Below, one piece after another: positions 1-8,261 of a stretch of 14,766 nt of DNA (its first letter is position 1; each line of letters opens with the position of its first letter). The DNA is from an uncultured Methylococcaceae bacterium. GTDB taxonomy: Bacteria; Pseudomonadota; Gammaproteobacteria; Methylococcales; Methylomonadaceae. The translations under genes were made by a program, and so were the position numbers. The notes beneath the pieces are model-generated. The model was given only the letters and a program-made list of their open reading frames with translations. It ran no database searches and had not been told where the DNA came from. The stretch covers positions 1-14,766 of the forward strand of contig CAIVAH010000058.1 of NCBI GenBank assembly GCA_903903765.1, read 5' to 3'.

Positions 1-66
1 CCGGGACAACGCATTATTGCTATTCATACCGGTGGACTCCAAGGCTTAAGAGGCTTTAATGAATAG
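1..66 (+). CDS. C-terminal end of a D-cysteine desulfhydrase / ACC deaminase-like PLP enzyme (partial)
   Basis: Frame 1 is open from the window edge to a TAG at 64-66 and encodes only the last 21 residues, including the stretch HTGGLQGLRGF. That HTGG-LQG-RG tail is characteristic of the 1-aminocyclopropane-1-carboxylate deaminase / D-cysteine desulfhydrase family of fold-type II PLP enzymes, where it closes the C-terminus. The catalytic lysine and everything else lie outside the window, so substrate cannot be inferred. The gene overlaps the next start codon (ATG 59-61) by 8 bases, so the two are probably co-transcribed and translationally coupled. Confidence 0.6.
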   Translation, partial: PGQRIIAIHTGGLQGLRGFNE

Positions 67-2827
67 AGTTTTAGAACCCGAACTAATGGAAGATGAAATC
101 CAAGTCAAAGCTTATGCTGAAGCCGATTTTACAATACCCCACCAACATTTTATTAAACTATTAACTTATTATATTAATGAACCTAACTTTAACGGCCATG
201 CTTTAGACTTAGGTTGTGGACCAGGGGACATTAGCTTCAGATTTGCAAAAGCCTTCCCCAAAAGTAAATTAGATGCCGTTGATGGTTCACAGCCTATGTT
301 GCGCTATGCCCAACAACTTACAACACCCGCACTTGGAAAACGTGTTAGCTTCATTCATGGCATGTTACCCGATGTCACATTACCGCAACCAAATTATGAG
401 ATAATTTTTAGTAATAGCTTGTTACACCATTTGACTGACCCACAGGTGCTTTGGCAAAGTATCAAAAGATACACTAAACCAGGTACTCGCGTTATTGTCA
501 TGGACTTAATAAGACCCGCCACTATTAAAGACGCACGGCAAATGGTAGAAACCTATGTAGCCAATGAACCTGAAGTTCTCCGTACTGACTTTTATAATTC
601 ATTACGAGCTGCATTTAGCTTAAAAGAAATTGCTACCCAACTAGCCCAAGCAGAATTAAATTTTAATATTGTACAAATTAGTGATCGACACGTTTTTATA
701 ACCGGCGTTATCCCAGAAAACTTAAGGACTAAAATGGACCCTATCGAAACCGTTGATGCCATCAACCTTCAGAGCCCAGAGCTATACATTAATCGTGACC
801 TTAGTTTATTAGAATTTAATAAACGCGTATTAGCGCAAGCCAAAAACGAGACCGTACCTCTCCTAGAAAGACTTAATTACCTGTGTATCTCTTGTTCTAA
901 TTTAGATGAGTTCTATGAAGTTAGAGTCGCTAGTGTTTTAGAAATGGCCTCAATTGACCCAAAAGCCATCGGTCCTGATGGTTTAACCGCCAAAGAACAA
1001 TTAAACCAAATATCTATCCATGCTCATCAATTAGTTACAGAACAATACCAAGTTCTTAATGAAATATTAATACCTAAGCTAAAAGATGAAAACATTAATT
1101 TCATTAGACGTCATGACTGGACAGAAGCTCAGTTAAAGTGGCTAACTGACTATTTTAATCACGAATTATTACCTATTTTAACCCCCGTAGGCCTCGATTC
1201 TGCTCACCCCTTTCCACGCATCTTAAACAAAAGTTTAAATTTTATTATCTCTCTTACTGGCAAAGATGCTTTTGGTAGAAATAGTGGTAGAGCCATTTTA
1301 CAAGCACCTAGAACCTTACCGCGAGTTATAAAATTACCGACAGAAGAAACTCAAAGCGGCCCCAATGACTTTGTGTTTTTATCTTCAATTATTCATGCCT
1401 TCGTCAGTGAGTTATTTAGTGGCATGACGGTTAAAGGCTGTCACCAATTTAGGGTTACCAGAAACAGCGACTTTTTTGTTGATGACGACGCCATCGATGA
1501 TCTATTGCTCGCGGTACAAGGTGAACTTGCAATGCGCAATTATGGGGATGAAGTACGTTTAGAAATAGATGCAGCCTGCCCTGAAGATACCGTAAACTTT
1601 TTACTGGATCGTTTTGATATGAGTCGAAATGGTCTTTTCTTAGTCAACGGCCCCGTTAACCTAAACAGAATTCAAGAGATTAATAGTTTAGTTGACCGAC
1701 CTGATCTTAAGTTTGCACCATTTAAACCCAGCACTCCGAGCCAATTAGCCAGAAACAAAGACATTTTTGCCGCTATTAAGCGTAATGACATATTGCTGCA
1801 CCACCCGTTTGAATCCTTCTCACCTGTCGTCGAGTTTTTACGACAAGCCGCTGTGTCACCCGAAGTTATTGCCATCAAACAAACTTTATATCGAACCGGC
1901 GCAGATTCACCGATTGTAGCTGCACTTATTAAAGCGGCTCGCGCGGGTAAAGAAGTGACAGTAGTGATTGAATTACGAGCGCGATTTGATGAAAAAGCTA
2001 ATATAGATTTAGCCTCTAAATTGCAAGAAGCGGCCGTGCATGTTGTGTATGGGGTGGTAGGCTATAAAACCCATGCCAAAATGTGTCTGATCTTACGCAG
2101 AGAAGGCAAAGAACTGCGTAATTATGTGCACTTAGGCACAGGAAACTACCATCCTAAAACCGCACAACTTTATACAGATTATGGTTTGTTTTCTTGTGAT
2201 AAAGAATTAGGCGAAGACGTTAGACGAGTATTTGCGCAACTAACTAGCTTGGGTAAAGTCACTAAATTAAACAAGCTATTACAATCCCCTTTTACCTTAC
2301 ACAAAGGTATATTAGAAAAGATTGAACGCGAAATCACTCATGCTAAAAATGGAAAAGTCGCTAAAATAATTATTCAAGTCAATGCGATTGTTGAAGAACA
2401 AGCCATTCAAGCACTTTATCGTGCCTCACAAGCAGGCGTTGAAGTTAAACTAATGGTTCGTGGTATTTGCTGTTTACGACCTGGTATTCCAGGTGTCTCT
2501 GAAAACATTGAAGTTCGGGCCATTATCGGCCGCTTTTTAGAGCACGCCAGAATTTATGCATTTGCAAATGATGGTAATCAAGAGGTTTATGCTTCTAGCG
2601 CAGATTTAATGAATCGTAATATGTTTAGACGCGTAGAAATATGCTTTCCAATAGAAAGTAAAAAACTTTATAACCGTATCTTAGCTGATTTAAATTTATA
2701 TCTAAAAGACAATACCCAAGCTTGGTTATTACAAGCTGATGGCAGTTATTTACAACTTTTAAACACGAGCAAAGATATACCTGTACAAGCACAAACTGCT
2801 ATTCTTAACGAACTACAAGCACCTTAA
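59..2827 (+). CDS. ppk1: SAM-dependent methyltransferase fused in frame to polyphosphate kinase 1
   Basis: This is one open frame of 922 codons with two parts. Residues 1 to about 220 form a class I SAM methyltransferase: the glycine-rich motif DLGCGPGD lies at 50-57, with acidic D75 in the next strand as the likely ribose contact. Residues 226-922 (697 aa) are a complete polyphosphate kinase 1, which reversibly builds inorganic polyphosphate from ATP. It begins with the N-domain signature LYINRDLSLLEFN (242 on). It carries the phosphohistidine in KTHAK (H672) and the second active-site histidine in EHARIY (H829). Start ATG 59 has AAGAGG (48-53) five bases upstream. The PPK part has its own candidate start at ATG 734 with AAGGA (724-728). 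The product may therefore be a fusion, or a methyltransferase frame running into a separately initiated PPK1. PPK identity is near certain. The methyltransferase substrate is unknown, and I know of no standard family with this architecture. Confidence 0.93.
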   Translation: MNRVLEPELMEDEIQVKAYAEADFTIPHQHFIKLLTYYINEPNFNGHALDLGCGPGDISFRFAKAFPKSKLDAVDGSQPMLRYAQQLTTPALGKRVSFIHGMLPDVTLPQPNYEIIFSNSLLHHLTDPQVLWQSIKRYTKPGTRVIVMDLIRPATIKDARQMVETYVANEPEVLRTDFYNSLRAAFSLKEIATQLAQAELNFNIVQISDRHVFITGVIPENLRTKMDPIETVDAINLQSPELYINRDLSLLEFNKRVLAQAKNETVPLLERLNYLCISCSNLDEFYEVRVASVLEMASIDPKAIGPDGLTAKEQLNQISIHAHQLVTEQYQVLNEILIPKLKDENINFIRRHDWTEAQLKWLTDYFNHELLPILTPVGLDSAHPFPRILNKSLNFIISLTGKDAFGRNSGRAILQAPRTLPRVIKLPTEETQSGPNDFVFLSSIIHAFVSELFSGMTVKGCHQFRVTRNSDFFVDDDAIDDLLLAVQGELAMRNYGDEVRLEIDAACPEDTVNFLLDRFDMSRNGLFLVNGPVNLNRIQEINSLVDRPDLKFAPFKPSTPSQLARNKDIFAAIKRNDILLHHPFESFSPVVEFLRQAAVSPEVIAIKQTLYRTGADSPIVAALIKAARAGKEVTVVIELRARFDEKANIDLASKLQEAAVHVVYGVVGYKTHAKMCLILRREGKELRNYVHLGTGNYHPKTAQLYTDYGLFSCDKELGEDVRRVFAQLTSLGKVTKLNKLLQSPFTLHKGILEKIEREITHAKNGKVAKIIIQVNAIVEEQAIQALYRASQAGVEVKLMVRGICCLRPGIPGVSENIEVRAIIGRFLEHARIYAFANDGNQEVYASSADLMNRNMFRRVEICFPIESKKLYNRILADLNLYLKDNTQAWLLQADGSYLQLLNTSKDIPVQAQTAILNELQAP
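724..736 (+). promoter_or_regulatory. Internal ribosome binding site and ATG for the PPK1 part
   Basis: AAGGA at 724-728 lies five bases before an in-frame ATG at 734-736. That ATG is codon 226 of the long frame and sits 16 residues ahead of the conserved PPK1 N-terminal LYI motif, where a free-standing PPK1 would begin. A TAA at 723-725 overlaps this site in the +1 frame relative to the methyltransferase. An ancestral or true gene boundary here, with the stop lost by a one-base change, is therefore plausible. Use of this start is inferred, not shown. Confidence 0.55.
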
Positions 2828-3351
2828 TGAACACTATTAAAGAAATAGCGCAATTGGGTGCGCCGGTCTTAAGGCAACGCGCCGATAAAATTACCGATGT
2901 GTTTAGCGAAGAAACACAAGAAATCATCAACACTTTAAAAGATACCCTAGCATCAACGCTAGGTGTCGGTATTGCTGCGCCACAAGTTAGTATTTCAAAA
3001 CGAATTATTATTGTGGCTTCAAGACCTTCAACTCGCTATCCGCATGCACCACTGATGGAACCCACCATCATGATTAACCCAAGCTTTGTGGCCCTCTCTT
3101 CTGATAAAGAAAAAGATTGGGAAGGCTGTTTAAGCATTCCGGGTATTAGAGCCTTAATACCACGATATATCCATATAGAAATCAACTATACAGACATTGA
3201 TGCTCAACCAGTTAACATGCAACTGAATGGATTTATTGCTCGCGTTTTTCAACATGAATTTGACCATTTAGATGGCACTGTTTACTTAGACAGAGTAGAA
3301 AATAACAAAGATATTTTTGCAGAAAGTGAATATTTTAAAACTTTCTTATGA
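2827..3351 (+). CDS. def: Peptide deformylase
   Basis: This zinc/iron metalloenzyme removes the N-terminal formyl group from nascent proteins. All three family motifs are intact in 174 aa: GVGIAAPQ at 46-53, EGCLS at 99-103 (metal ligand C101) and HEFDH at 143-147 (ligands H143 and H147, catalytic E144). Length is typical. The start ATG overlaps the last base of the ppk1 stop (TAATG), so translation is probably coupled. The usual partner fmt (methionyl-tRNA formyltransferase) is not adjacent. This may be a second deformylase copy or simply a relocated one. Function as an active deformylase is well supported by the residues. Confidence 0.95.
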   Translation: MNTIKEIAQLGAPVLRQRADKITDVFSEETQEIINTLKDTLASTLGVGIAAPQVSISKRIIIVASRPSTRYPHAPLMEPTIMINPSFVALSSDKEKDWEGCLSIPGIRALIPRYIHIEINYTDIDAQPVNMQLNGFIARVFQHEFDHLDGTVYLDRVENNKDIFAESEYFKTFL

Positions 3352-3641
3352 ACTGGTGTGTTTATATAATTCTCTGTAGTGACGACACTTTATATACCGG
3401 CATAACGGTTGACATACAAAGACGTATTAATCAACATGCCACGGGGCTAGGTGCTAAATACTTTAGAAACAGAGTTCCTACACAACTAGTATTTTTAGAG
3501 ACAAACCATAATCGTAGTTCTGCAACAAAACGTGAAATGGCTATTAAAAAACTCAGCAAGCTTGATAAAACTAACCTCATTAATTCTAATAGTCAACCAT
3601 TAACAATCAATACTTCTATTAATCTAACAGACCTACTATGA
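3348..3641 (+). CDS. GIY-YIG domain protein, UPF0213 (YhbQ-like) family
   Basis: A 97-residue single-domain GIY-YIG protein. The motif halves are VYI (5-7) and YTG (16-18), followed by R25/R26, H30, the GAKY stretch at 35-38 and a catalytic-type glutamate E63 in KREMAIK. This spacing and the G-GAK-R pattern match the small UPF0213/YhbQ family, which is found as a stand-alone nuclease-like protein in many bacteria. It does not match UvrC or a homing endonuclease, which carry extra DNA-binding domains. YTG instead of YIG is normal in this family. The cellular role is poorly defined; DNA end processing or repair is only a guess. The ATG overlaps the def stop by four bases (ATGA), which indicates coupling. 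Confidence 0.88.
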   Translation: MNWCVYIILCSDDTLYTGITVDIQRRINQHATGLGAKYFRNRVPTQLVFLETNHNRSSATKREMAIKKLSKLDKTNLINSNSQPLTINTSINLTDLL

Positions 3642-4390
3642 AGCAATCCATTATCTATGCTCTCGACTTTGACGGCGTTATCTGTGACAGTGCTGTAGAA
3701 ACAGCCATTACCGGCTGGAAAGCAGCTTGCATTATTTGGCAAGATATGCCAAAAGCAGTTCCGCAAGATTTAATTGCCCAATTTAAATTAGTTAGACCCA
3801 TTATTGAAACGGGCTTTGAAGCCATTCTTGCGATGCGTTTGCTTTATCAACAAACACCGCTGGAAGACATTTACCAAAACTACGACGGATTAACACAAAC
3901 CCTATTAAACGAAGCAAACCAAACGACTGATGGTTTAAAAATGCTATTCGGTAACATCCGCGACACATGGATTGAAAATGACTTAACTGAATGGATAAAA
4001 CAAAACCCTTTATTTACTGGCGTGGCCAATAAACTGCAAAAATTAACACAACATACAACTTGGTATATCATAACTACAAAACAAGAACGCTTTGTAAAGC
4101 AGATCTTGAAAGCTAATGCAATTGAACTAGATGACCACCGAATTTTTGGCTTAGATCGCAATATGAATAAGCCTGCCGTGTTAAAAATGCTTTTAAACCA
4201 GCATCCAGGCCAAGAGATCTACTTTTTAGAAGACCGCTTACCCACTTTGTTAAACGTTATAAAAACCCCAGAACTTTCCAACATTAAACTCATTTTTGCA
4301 TTATGGGGCTATAATACGTCAGCAGATAAAGCCTTAGCCCAACAAAACGCTATTCTCTTACAAGAACTATCTGAGTTTTTGAAGTTTTAA
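3638..4390 (+). CDS. HAD-superfamily hydrolase-like protein
   Basis: A 250-residue protein with all four haloacid dehalogenase-type motifs. Motif I is LDFDGVICDS, with nucleophile D10 and general acid D12. Motif II is the threonine pair T146/T147 in IITTK. Motif III is lysine K178 in NKPAVLK. Motif IV is the acidic pair E198/D199 in FLEDR. A helical cap lies between motifs I and II, so a phosphatase-type reaction on a small molecule is likely, with unknown substrate. It is not a typical phosphoglycolate phosphatase or phosphoserine phosphatase by sequence feel. The ATG overlaps the preceding stop by four bases, which makes it the last member of the ppk1-def run. No clear terminator follows in the 92-base gap to pgaB. 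Confidence 0.8.
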   Translation: MKQSIIYALDFDGVICDSAVETAITGWKAACIIWQDMPKAVPQDLIAQFKLVRPIIETGFEAILAMRLLYQQTPLEDIYQNYDGLTQTLLNEANQTTDGLKMLFGNIRDTWIENDLTEWIKQNPLFTGVANKLQKLTQHTTWYIITTKQERFVKQILKANAIELDDHRIFGLDRNMNKPAVLKMLLNQHPGQEIYFLEDRLPTLLNVIKTPELSNIKLIFALWGYNTSADKALAQQNAILLQELSEFLKF

Positions 4391-4482
4391 CAAGCCCAAT
4401 TATTCCTAAAACAATTTACCTAAGCCTAGCTAATACATCCTGCACAGCATGATTTACACTTTAATTTTAATTTACTAGCCAC

Positions 4483-6426
4483 ATGACTCTCTATTCAACT
4501 CTGAGTACAGTCGATTTCTATAAAAGAAGTGCTTTAATTGCTTTTTTAAGCTGTTTTATACACATTGTTTCGGCTCAAGAATCAAGCTTCATGGTGCTTA
4601 ATTACCACGACCTAATTAATACACAAACAAACAATGATATCAGTGATGCCGTCGATTTAAGCGTAAAACATTTTGAAGAGCAATTACATTGGTTAAAAAA
4701 CAACCACTACCAAGTCATTAGTGTTCAACAAGTCTTTGATGCCGCCGCCGGCAAAACCCATTTGCCTAATAAAGCCGTGTTACTGACTTTTGATGATGGC
4801 TACCAAAGTTTTTACACGTTCGCCTTTCCCTTGTTAAAAAAATACCATTATCCTGCCACTGTGTCCTTAGTCGGAAGCTGGATGGAGAGTACAAAAGACG
4901 ACTCAGAGCCCAAGAAACCATTAATGAATTGGTTGCAAATTAAAGAGCTAGTCCAATCTGGTTTAATAGAAATTGCATCGCACAGCTACGATATGCATAA
5001 AGGTGTGATAGGAAATCCTCAAGGTAATTTACAAGCTGCGACCGTTACGCGTATCTATGATGATCCGATGATGATTTACGAATCGAGCAATGATTATCAA
5101 GAAAGAATCCAAAATGATCTATTAAAAAGTGCAGAACTCATCTTACAACATGCGGGGGTAAGACCTCGTGTTATGGTGTGGCCCTACGGCGAATATAACG
5201 ATACAGCACTCATGGCCGCCCGTAAAGCTGGTATGCCCATCTCAATGGGACTGATTGACGGCGTAAACACCCTAGCTGATCTTAGCCATTTAAAGCGCTT
5301 ATTAATTGCGGATAACCCTAATATTAAAGAATTCGCTAACATTATTTCTAATCTTAGATCCGATAGACCCCAACGCGTTGCGCATGTCGATATAGATTAT
5401 CTTTATGATAATTCAGCCGAACAAACCGAACAAAATATTGACAGAGAAGTTCAGCGCATTAAAGATATGCACATTACCACGGTGTATTTACAAGCCTATG
5501 CCGACCCCGATGGCGATGGCAACACAGATGCCTTATATTTCCCTAATAGGCACTTACCCGTTAAAGCCGATTTGTTTAATCGTGTCGCTTGGCAGTTAAA
5601 AAAAATCTCAGGCGTACACGTCTATGCATGGTTACCAATCTTAGCCTATCAAGAAAGTGGCATACCCAGCTCTTGGTATGTACAAGAATGGCGTGATGGC
5701 AAAGCACAAAGCTCAAACCATATTTACACGCGCTTATCGCCTTTTAATGCTGAGGCTCGCCGTTATATTGAAGAAATATATGAAGACCTCGCCATGTTTT
5801 GTAATTTTGATGGCATTCTATTTCATGATGATGGCATTTTATCTGATTTTGAGGATGTTTCCCCTAGCGCCTTAGCATACGGCAAAGAAGTATGGGGACT
5901 CCCTGAGCATTTTGATTTACTTCATAAGGATAGCAAAATGCGCATGAATTGGGCTCAACATAAAACAGAGTTACTTAATCAATTCACCGATGAACTTACC
6001 AACCGAGTGCGTTTTTATAGACCCGGTATAAAAACTGCTAGAAACTTTTATTCACTACCCTTAATTAAACCATTTAGTGAAGAATGGTTTGCCCAATCTT
6101 ATAGCTCTTTTTTAGCGCATTATGATTATGTGGCCATCGAAGCCATGCCTTTTATGGAAGAAGCCGAAAATCCAAATCAATGGCTTACTGAACTGGTCAA
6201 CAAAGCCAGTAAATACCCTGAAGGCCTTAACAAAACCGTTTTTGAATTACAAACAATAGACTGGAAACACGAACAAAAAATACCCATGTCTACCTTTAAT
6301 AAACAAATTGAATTATTAAAAAAATTAGCTGTTAAACATATCGGCTATTACCCTGATAATGTCTTTGAAGATCAGCCTCAGTTATCAGATTTGCAAAAAA
6401 ACTTCTCTGTACCAGACGTCCCTTAA
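4483..6426 (+). CDS. pgaB: PgaB, poly-beta-1,6-N-acetylglucosamine N-deacetylase
   Basis: Periplasmic/outer-membrane two-domain enzyme (647 aa) that partially deacetylates PNAG before export. Residues about 12-31 are a hydrophobic export signal. Cleavage after VSA (before QE) looks possible. FLSC might serve as an imperfect lipobox, so lipidation is uncertain. The N-terminal carbohydrate esterase 4 domain has TFDDG (D104/D105), H167 and H172 in SHSYDMH, and WPYG at 233-236; the 5-residue H-H spacing matches E. coli PgaB. The C-terminal glycoside-hydrolase-like PNAG-binding domain starts near HVDIDYLYD and carries FHDD (447-450) and DFED (455-458). The start has no strong Shine-Dalgarno, and the 92-base AT-rich gap upstream is the only obvious place for an operon promoter. 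pgaA is not upstream. Confidence 0.95.
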   Translation: MTLYSTLSTVDFYKRSALIAFLSCFIHIVSAQESSFMVLNYHDLINTQTNNDISDAVDLSVKHFEEQLHWLKNNHYQVISVQQVFDAAAGKTHLPNKAVLLTFDDGYQSFYTFAFPLLKKYHYPATVSLVGSWMESTKDDSEPKKPLMNWLQIKELVQSGLIEIASHSYDMHKGVIGNPQGNLQAATVTRIYDDPMMIYESSNDYQERIQNDLLKSAELILQHAGVRPRVMVWPYGEYNDTALMAARKAGMPISMGLIDGVNTLADLSHLKRLLIADNPNIKEFANIISNLRSDRPQRVAHVDIDYLYDNSAEQTEQNIDREVQRIKDMHITTVYLQAYADPDGDGNTDALYFPNRHLPVKADLFNRVAWQLKKISGVHVYAWLPILAYQESGIPSSWYVQEWRDGKAQSSNHIYTRLSPFNAEARRYIEEIYEDLAMFCNFDGILFHDDGILSDFEDVSPSALAYGKEVWGLPEHFDLLHKDSKMRMNWAQHKTELLNQFTDELTNRVRFYRPGIKTARNFYSLPLIKPFSEEWFAQSYSSFLAHYDYVAIEAMPFMEEAENPNQWLTELVNKASKYPEGLNKTVFELQTIDWKHEQKIPMSTFNKQIELLKKLAVKHIGYYPDNVFEDQPQLSDLQKNFSVPDVP

Positions 6427-6442
6427 ATTTGAATCTTATCTA

Positions 6443-7771
6443 ATGGCCTTTAATTTGAAAAACTGGACTGACAGACTTCAAACAGACTGGCATGCCTTCG
6501 TCAGCTTTTGGTTACCCATCGATGGCAATATTGAAGGATTTATCTATTACTATCCTCTATTTATGGCCTATGTGTGGATGTTCGGCGCCATTATTTTTTA
6601 TATAAGATTTGAATGGCACAACACTGGTAATACCGAACATTTACCCAGTTTAAGCGCCTACCCACCGGTATCAATTCTTATTCCTTGTTACAACGAAGCT
6701 ACCAATATTCGTGAAACTATCGACATCTTATTAGACCAAAAATATCCCAATTATGAGATTATTGCCATTAATGATGGCAGTAAAGACAACACCCTAGAAA
6801 TATTGCAAGAACTCGCCAATAAACATACAAAATTGCGTATTGTTAACCTGCACACCAATCAAGGTAAAGCCATGGGGCTTCGTGCTGGGGCTTTAATAGC
6901 TAATAGCGAAATCCTAATTTGCATTGATGGTGACGCACTCTTAGCACCTGAGGCTTGCGCGTGGATGGTCAAACATTTCTTAGATAATCCTAAAGTAGGC
7001 GCAGTTACCGGCAACCCCCGTATTCGAAATCGTTCAACCTTACTTGGTCGCATTCAAGTTGGAGAGTTTTCTGCCATCGTGGGGATGATAAAAAGAGCGC
7101 AACGCTCTTATGGACAAATTTTTACTGTCTCTGGTGTAATAGCCGGATTTCGCAAATCTGCCTTACACCAAGTAGGTTATTGGAGTAATGACATGATCAC
7201 AGAAGATATAGATATTAGCTGGAAACTGCAATTGGCAGGCTGGTCTATTTACTTTGAACCCAATGCCTTATGCTGGGTATTAATGCCAGAAACTCTAGAA
7301 GGCCTATGGAAACAAAGAGCACGCTGGGCCCAAGGCGGCACAGAAGTATTATTGCGTTATTTTAACAAATTGTTTCGATGGTCCTCACGAGGCATGTGGT
7401 TGTTATATTGCGAGTGCTTAATCAGCGTGTTTTGGGCCTTCTTAATCCTCATGCATTTAGTGTTTGCGCCCCTAGAATTACTCACCGAATCTACCCTGCA
7501 ATCACTGCATGATCTAAGCCCAAGCTGGACCAGCATGCTATTAAGCCTAACCTGTCTAATTCAATTTGGTGTGAGCTTATTTATAGATTCAAAATACGAA
7601 GCTAAAACCGGCGGCGTAGCAAAATATTATTATTGGATGGTCTGGTACCCCATTGTATATTGGCTAATGAATGTGGGGACCACTATATTTGGCTCTATAA
7701 AAGCCGTACGTAAAAAACACGGGCAACGTGCAGTTTGGGTTACTGTTGATAGAGGTTTGCGACAAAAGTGA
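6443..7771 (+). CDS. pgaC: PgaC, poly-beta-1,6-N-acetylglucosamine synthase
   Basis: Inner-membrane family 2 glycosyltransferase that polymerises UDP-GlcNAc into PNAG. With ATG 6443 the protein is 442 aa, almost exactly the usual PgaC length. An in-frame ATG at 6359 would add 28 residues lying inside pgaB and was rejected. An N-terminal membrane segment (about 30-55) precedes the GT2 domain: VSILIPCYNE (76-85), NDGS with D111, DGD (162-164), TED (253-255, catalytic base region) and QRARW (291-295, the processive-synthase signature). Further hydrophobic segments follow to the C-terminus. The start lies 16 bases after the pgaB stop. Needs PgaD for activity in known systems. Confidence 0.96.
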   Translation: MAFNLKNWTDRLQTDWHAFVSFWLPIDGNIEGFIYYYPLFMAYVWMFGAIIFYIRFEWHNTGNTEHLPSLSAYPPVSILIPCYNEATNIRETIDILLDQKYPNYEIIAINDGSKDNTLEILQELANKHTKLRIVNLHTNQGKAMGLRAGALIANSEILICIDGDALLAPEACAWMVKHFLDNPKVGAVTGNPRIRNRSTLLGRIQVGEFSAIVGMIKRAQRSYGQIFTVSGVIAGFRKSALHQVGYWSNDMITEDIDISWKLQLAGWSIYFEPNALCWVLMPETLEGLWKQRARWAQGGTEVLLRYFNKLFRWSSRGMWLLYCECLISVFWAFLILMHLVFAPLELLTESTLQSLHDLSPSWTSMLLSLTCLIQFGVSLFIDSKYEAKTGGVAKYYYWMVWYPIVYWLMNVGTTIFGSIKAVRKKHGQRAVWVTVDRGLRQK

Positions 7772-8211
7772 AATCATACATCATCAACACTCCTCAATTA
7801 CAAAGCTTACAAAAACGCCTTGGAGGTTTTTTTGCATGGCTATTGTGCTGGGCCATGTGGATTTATTTATTAATCCCTTTAGTGACCTTGACCAGCTGGG
7901 TACTGGGCGACAAAAAAATGATTAATGAAATGCGCTGGTTTGGTGGTTATAAAAGCTTATTAGAACTACTGCAAATTTATTTTATAAGCTTATTAGTCAT
8001 GGCTGGGCTTTGGTTAATTTGGATAGTCTATAGAGCCCTGCTAACCTTTTCAATAAAAAAAATTCCCATTTCTCTGGTCACTGATGCTAATTTATGCGAT
8101 TTTTATCAAGTAAAAAATACCGAACTTCAAGCTTGTCGTCAAGCTAAGCAAATTACTATGTTTTATGATGATCAGGGCCATATCGTTAAACTTAAAAACT
8201 ATATTAATTAA
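7768..8211 (+). CDS. pgaD: PgaD, PNAG synthase accessory subunit
   Basis: A 147-residue protein with two strong membrane segments (about 20-46 and 68-92) and a short cytoplasmic tail that ends with a strand-rich stretch ITMFYDDQGHIVKL. That layout and the N-terminal IINTPQ, similar to IITTRQ in E. coli PgaD, identify it despite low overall conservation. PgaD forms the inner-membrane synthase with PgaC, and in E. coli the pair is activated by c-di-GMP. Whether that holds here is inference. It starts with GTG at 7768 overlapping the pgaC stop (GTGA), so coupled translation is likely. It is the last gene of the pga run. Confidence 0.88.
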   Translation: MKSYIINTPQLQSLQKRLGGFFAWLLCWAMWIYLLIPLVTLTSWVLGDKKMINEMRWFGGYKSLLELLQIYFISLLVMAGLWLIWIVYRALLTFSIKKIPISLVTDANLCDFYQVKNTELQACRQAKQITMFYDDQGHIVKLKNYIN

Positions 8212-8224
8212 TTCAATTAAATAG

Positions 8225-8251
8225 TTGACCAAGCAAATACATGGCTAAAAT
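8225..8251 (+). promoter_or_regulatory. Possible sigma-70-type promoter
   Basis: TTGACC (8225-8230, five of six to the -35 consensus) and TAAAAT (8246-8251, five of six to the -10) are separated by 15 bases, shorter than the usual 16-18. TATACC at 8251-8256 is an alternative -10 with a 20-base gap. Transcription would begin near 8258, immediately before the inverted-repeat cluster. Both boxes are good but the spacing is poor, so this is only a candidate. Confidence 0.3.
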
Positions 8252-8261
8252 ATACCAAATA

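Noticed and set aside
3348..3641. GIY-YIG gene as a homing endonuclease or mobile element remnant
   Set aside because: It is a 97-residue single domain with the UPF0213 pattern, embedded in an operon with four-base overlaps and no intron or repeat signature.
6359..6442. 28-codon N-terminal extension of pgaC from an upstream ATG
   Set aside because: It lies within the 3' end of pgaB. The ATG at 6443 gives 442 aa, the normal PgaC length, and starts where homology begins.
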